Of a stretch of 64,000 nt of DNA, positions 59,574 through 64,000 are shown one piece after another (the stretch's first letter is position 1; each line of letters begins with the position of its first letter). Source of the DNA: Lactarius indigo (taxonomy: Eukaryota; Basidiomycota; Agaricomycetes; Russulales; Russulaceae); the NCBI GenBank assembly GCA_025766275.1, contig JAFKAC010000160.1, forward strand, positions 1 to 64,000. The letters are read 5' to 3'. The notes below the pieces were generated by a model. It was not told the DNA's origin. It saw nothing but the letters and a program-made list of their open reading frames with translations, and searched no databases. A program made the translations under genes and the position numbers.

Positions 59574-59647
59574 TTTGACGCTAACCGACCACAGCTGCGT
59601 TCTTACCTCCTTTGACGCTAACCGACCACAACTGCGTTCTTACCTCC
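59574..59647. repeat. Two 37-bp direct repeats between the divergent transposon genes
   Basis: Units 59574-59610 and 59611-59647, each starting TTTGACGCTAACCGACCACA and differing at one base near the middle. A third partial unit (TTTGAtgg) follows. They sit in the 221-bp shared promoter region. Confidence 0.9.
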
Positions 59648-59730
59648 TTTGATGGCCCGTGCGTCAATCAACAATTTCACGGTGTCAGGGTTTTTGTTTA
59701 TGTTCGAAATTCTACTCACTGTATCATCAT

Positions 59731-62700
59731 ATGCAGATTCATATCCCTTGTCCTTACCTGGGCTGTCGCAAGAAATTTATTGGACATCGTGGGCGAACGA
59801 AGCACATTCGCAAAGTCCATCATCTACGTAGGATTCCTACCGCACGCCAACCAACTCATGCAAGCACAACACCGACCCCATCACCTCCTGGAAGTCCTCA
59901 GCGATCACCAAGCCCTTCCACCACTGGCCACCAGCAGTCTCCCAGCCCCCCAATCGCCAGTCCGCAGCCGCCATCAAGTCCTTCCTCCGCTGCTGCCGAC
60001 AACAACCATCCCCAAGTGAACCATCGTCATCAGAGATTCCACAAGCGCAAACACCCTCGACTCTACAGTATGAGATTTCGCCTTTGTTCACCTACCGGCA
60101 TAGTCTGACTGCAATGCTTATCACATTATCACTCAGGATGTCCTACTGACATCAATGGAATTCCGTTGCCAGAGGTGACACCTCCCCCTGCACGCTCTGA
60201 TTTACCACCAGACGACTGGAGTCCTTTCGAAGATGCTGCGCATTTCCTCCTAGCAGACTTTTTGTTCTGTAAGGCCCAGATGTCGGCATCAAATATTACC
60301 GAACTTTTTGATTTCTGGGCACTATCTGTGGAGAAGTACGACATCGTGGCCCCGTATGATTCACATCGTACTCTCTATGCGACAATTGACGCCATACAGG
60401 ACGGCGACGCACCATGGCAGTGCTTATCTGTTAATGCAGCATCCGATGATGATCCACAGCATGCACCGGAATGGAGAAGGGAAGAGTACGAGGTCTGGTA
60501 TCGGGATCCAGACGTAGTCATCCGCAACCTACTCGATAATCCGGACTTCGCTTCTCAGTTCGACACCGCTCCATATATCATGACCGACACCCAAGGTGAA
60601 CATAGATGGACAGATTTTATGAGTGGGCAGTTTGTGTGGCGACGGAGCGTGAGTACTTCGTATCCAAGTATATTGGTGTTCTAACTACATGTCCATCATT
60701 GGTAGGAGATGATATACAGTGGTGATCCGACAATGGAGGGCGCCATGTACTGCGCCGTGATACTAGGGAGTGACAAAACGACAGTCAGTGTCGCAACAGG
60801 GCACGTCGAGTACCACCCACTATACTTGTCTGTGGGCAACCTCCACAACGAGGCTCGGCGTGGACACAGGAATGGAGTCATACCAATCGCATTTCTTGCG
60901 ATCCCCAAGGGTTCGTCGTCATTTTCAGATCGGGGCGAGGTTTACTCATTAACACCCTCAATCTAGCTGGTAGGGGGTTCGATGACGACGACAAGTTCCA
61001 CAAATTCAAACGACAGTTGTACCACTCTTCCATCAGCGCTATTTTGGAGTCATTGCGACCAGGAATGATGATGCCCGTAGTGCGTCGCTGTCCAGATGGA
61101 CACTACCGTCGAGTGGTATACGATATCGGGCCGTTTATTGCTGACTACCCTGAACAAGTTATGCTTGCGGGGGTGGTACAGGGCTGGTGTCCGAGGTACA
61201 GAACCTCACCGCTCTATACTTCACACTGGCTCACTTAGCGGCGCTCCTAATCCACTGTCTGTGTAGGTGCACCTCTCAGGCAAGAGATCTGGATGGGGCT
61301 GGAGGACACCGAGCACGTGTGCTCACTGACCTTCTCGTGTCCAGCCCTGAAATCAGCTCTGCCGAGCTGTGGGATACGTATGGGATTGACGACGACGTCA
61401 TTGTACGTGTGTCGCTCTTATTTGTGCATAGGTGACTCAAACCCGTTTCTTAGCCGTTCACTAATGACTTTCCACGTGCCGATATCCATGAAAGTCTCTC
61501 GCCAGATTTACTGCATCAAATCATCAAGGGTTCGTTCAAGGATCACCTCGTCAAGTGGACATGCAAGTATATTGCGGCAATATACACTAAGTCTCGCGCT
61601 GCCGAGATCCTGGACAACATTGATAGAAGGTGGGTAGGTATGTACTACAATATCGTAATATGACCCTACAACTTTCACATAGGATCGCAATGACCCCACC
61701 ATTTCCTGGACTACGTAGATTCAAGCATGGTCGATGGTTTAAACAATGGACGGGAGACGATTCGAAGGCGTTGATGAAGGTGAGTATGCCGATCGGGTCG
61801 ACGTTTGGGCATCCGAGTCTTTGATTTCGCTTATGCAATGCAAGGTCTACATACCCGCTATTGCAGAATATGTGCCTCCGCAATTAGTGCAGTGTCTCTC
61901 CGCATTCTTGGACTTCTGCTATCTTGTACGCCGCTGTGAAATTGGTGAGTCCAATCTGACCGCCATCAGAAAGGCACTACGGACATTTCACGCAACCCGT
62001 GAGATTTTCCGTACGTCCGGTGTCCGCCCCAAGGGATTCAATCTCCCACGCCAGCACTCCATGGTGCATTACGTGCACCTGATTCAAGAATTCGGCGCAC
62101 CGAATGGGTTATGCTCTTCGATCACTGAGTCTCGGCACATCACTGCAGTGAAGAAACCGTGGCGACGCTCAAATCGTTACGAGCCACTTGGGCAGATGTT
62201 GCTGACGAACCAGCGACTTGACAAGCTCTTGTCTGCTCATGTCAATTTCATAGCATGTGGGATGTTATCTGAAGAGCGAATGCCAAGCCCAGTCACAAGG
62301 CCTGCCAGTAACAATGATGAAGACGCCGATGGTGCTATCGACGGCGATATCGAAGGGGAGGTGGTTCTTGCCGTTCGCCCACGTAAGTCCTCTCTTTTCA
62401 ATTCTCATGACAGGTAACTCATGTCGCAGAGTCCGGGTATCCCACTGATCTTGCATCCCTGGCTGAACACATTCACACGCCCAACCTGCCACTACTCGTG
62501 CAGCAATTCCTCTTTGACCAGCTCAACCCCGATGAACCACCTGCAGTACAGCAGCCTTGGGCAGTCCTTCCCAACATCCAATCGAAGGTGTTGGTGTTCC
62601 ATTCTGCACGTGCCATATTCTATGCGCCAAGCGACGTTTCGGGTTCACATGGCATGCACCGCCAAATAATTCGGTCCACGCCTTCTTGGCGTCAGAAGGA

Positions 62701-63085
62701 AGCACGATACGATTGTGTCCTGATCGTAGAAGATCAGGGCCAGCCAGGAATGCGGGGAATGATCGTTGGGCGCGTTCGTACATTTTTCTCTTTTACGTAC
62801 AATGAAACTGTTTACCCTTGCGCCCTCATTGATCGCTTTAAACGTGTAGGCCGGGGTCCCGATCCTGTTACAGGGATGTGGAGAGTTCAGCCAGAGTTTA
62901 TTGGCTCGCGGCATGCTCAGTGTGTGGTACACATCGAGACAATCTTGCGTAACGTTCACCTGATACCGGTTTTTGGTTCAGGGTCCATTCCCCATCAGCT
63001 TCATTATTCCAACTCACTAGACTTGTTCTCAATGTACTACGTTAATAAATATGCAGACCATCACTCGTTTGAGGTGGTGGTCTAG
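59731..63085 (+). CDS. Plavaka transposase with N-terminal C2H2 zinc finger, 961 residues
   Basis: join(59731..60067,60137..60648,60706..60910,60967..61195,61267..61402,61454..61629,61683..61779,61845..62382,62430..63085), 2886 nt, nine exons all in phase. A C2H2 finger (C7, C12, H25, H30) is followed by a Pro/Ser-rich linker, then family blocks: DDWSPFEDAAHFLLADFLF, YDVWYRDP-like YEVWYRDPDVVIRNLL, GSDKTTVSVATGHVEYHPLY, HRNGVIPIAFLAIPK, CPDGHYRRVVYDIGPFIADY, VQGWCPRC, ELWDTYGIDDDVIPFTNDFP, GLRRFKHGRWFKQWTGDDSK, YVPPQLVQCLSAFLDFCYLV, GFNLPRQHSMVHYVHLIQEF and GAPNGLCSSITESRHI. The C-terminus contains a long domain ending HHSFEVVV. No stop or frameshift, so it may be active. Confidence 0.92.
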
Positions 63086-64000
63086 AATCAGACTCTAGCG
63101 TGATGGCGTGCTTCGCCTATTGTTCGCCAATTGATAGTTTCTGCTCCGGTCTGCCGGTTGCCATCCTTCCGATGTAACGGCAGCACGGCCCTTGGGCCCG
63201 AAACTGGCTGTTTCCGAGTATCTCAGCCACTCCGAAACTGTCAGCCGTCATGCCTTATCTCGTCCATCACCATCAACTTGTTTTTCGCTCACTTTGCCTC
63301 GCCTCGCTTTTTCTTCTCTCTCTTCCAACATCTTATCCTCGAAACTGTCATTTCTCGCCTCGCACCCCTGTCCCTTCCGCCATCGCCGGACGCCCCTCGA
63401 TCGCCCGCACCATACCGGCGTCAGGGCTAACGTCGCCTTCAAGCCTCCCAACTGCGACGCCAACGGCCTCAAGTCAACCATGCTTCCACCACTCACCATT
63501 CCTTTGCTTTCCCCGATGTCTTCATCGCCTCCTTCATGTCTTCACCCTCGGCCGATCGACTTCACATCATCGCCTCTCAAGCCACGACTCTTCGTCGGAT
63601 TATTCTAGTTCGCGCTCTCTGTCTCGGGCACAGGCGCACCCAATATCTTTTAAATTTTCCTTTCTTCTGACGCTTTCTTTGTACTCGTAGTGCGCGTCGT
63701 TGATACCTCCGGCGCTGTCGTTCGGCCACGCTCCCTTGTTCTCCGACTCTCCTACTTCCATGATGATTCGTACCCTTTTCCCCGCGCTCGCCTCATGTTT
63801 CCACCTGTTGATTCCCTCTCCGCCTTCGACTTTTAGTTTACTTTTCCCCACCTTACCTTTCCCTCCTCACACTTCTCGACTTAGTCGCGTTTTCGTTTTG
63901 TTGACCTTAGGTACAGTCCGCATGTATAAAGGTCTCGGGTTCGCATTCGGAATGTATCAGTTGATCTGCCCATGACTACTCACGCACGCGCTTTCGAGCA
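63086..64000. other. Pyrimidine-rich flank, no gene seen
   Basis: C/T-rich plus strand with overlapping low-complexity open frames in all three frames (for example 63192-63608, 63250-63690). None shows a conserved motif. Transposon terminal sequence could lie in its first few hundred bases but is not evident. Confidence 0.4.

Larger units (their letters stand above)
56875..63085. mobile_element. Plavaka-type DNA transposon, both genes apparently intact
   Basis: Two divergent genes, a zinc-finger transposase and its usual companion, whose exons all join in phase. Plavaka elements belong to the CMC (CACTA/EnSpm-like) superfamily and are common in agaricomycetes. I could not identify terminal inverted repeats or target-site duplications by eye, so the stated limits are the coding limits, not the element ends. 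Confidence 0.8.

Noticed and set aside
56000..63400. Terminal inverted repeats of the Plavaka element
   Set aside because: No convincing inverted pair or CACTA-like end could be matched by eye on both flanks.
1..64000. CRISPR arrays, rRNA and tRNA genes
   Set aside because: No regular direct-repeat array, no rRNA-like sequence, and no convincing tRNA cloverleaf was found by eye; CRISPR is not expected in a fungal nucleus.

Overview
This window is nuclear DNA of a basidiomycete fungus, almost certainly an agaricomycete. Genes are cut by many 45-75 nt GT-AG introns. The recognisable proteins belong to families typical of that group: an F-box protein of the LTPSDEDN type, UstYa-like proteins, a lineage-specific multi-pass membrane family, and a Plavaka-type DNA transposon with its companion gene. 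The exact species cannot be read from the sequence.

Layout. Positions 1-6.2 kb hold conserved genes: a partial F-box protein, the exon-junction factor mago nashi (with a 6-nt microexon), the stretch-activated channel subunit Mid1 and a divergent casein kinase 1. About 8 kb without an intact gene follows (6.2-14.7 kb), with traces of decayed membrane-protein genes and diverged repeats. At 14.7-26.9 kb there is a complete peroxiredoxin, several low-complexity or unknown proteins, an intact multi-pass membrane gene (T0) and a broken M20 carboxypeptidase gene. From 27 to 36 kb the DNA is mostly degenerate, but it carries a previously unlisted family of tiny two-exon genes for secreted peptides of 43-48 residues (P1, P2 and a relic P3).

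From 36.5 to 56 kb lies an intact UstYa-like gene followed by a repeated cassette: a UstYa-like gene (U, + strand), a gene of an unnamed agaricomycete family (A, + strand) and a multi-pass membrane gene (T, - strand). U and A copies are mostly broken by stops, frameshifts or deletions. Three of the five T copies in the array (T2, T3, T4) can be spliced into complete reading frames, with exon lengths conserved between copies and with T0. T5 is cut by an insertion that starts with a poly(T) run.

From 56.9 to 63.1 kb there is an apparently complete two-gene Plavaka-type transposon: a 961-residue zinc-finger transposase (9 exons) and a divergently transcribed 736-residue companion (8 exons), separated by a short spacer holding two copies of a 37-bp direct repeat. 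The last 0.9 kb is pyrimidine-rich with no gene seen.

The most interesting possibility is that secreted peptides (P), UstYa-like oxidases (U) and membrane proteins (T) form one fast-evolving secretory or peptide-modification locus. That link rests on proximity only.
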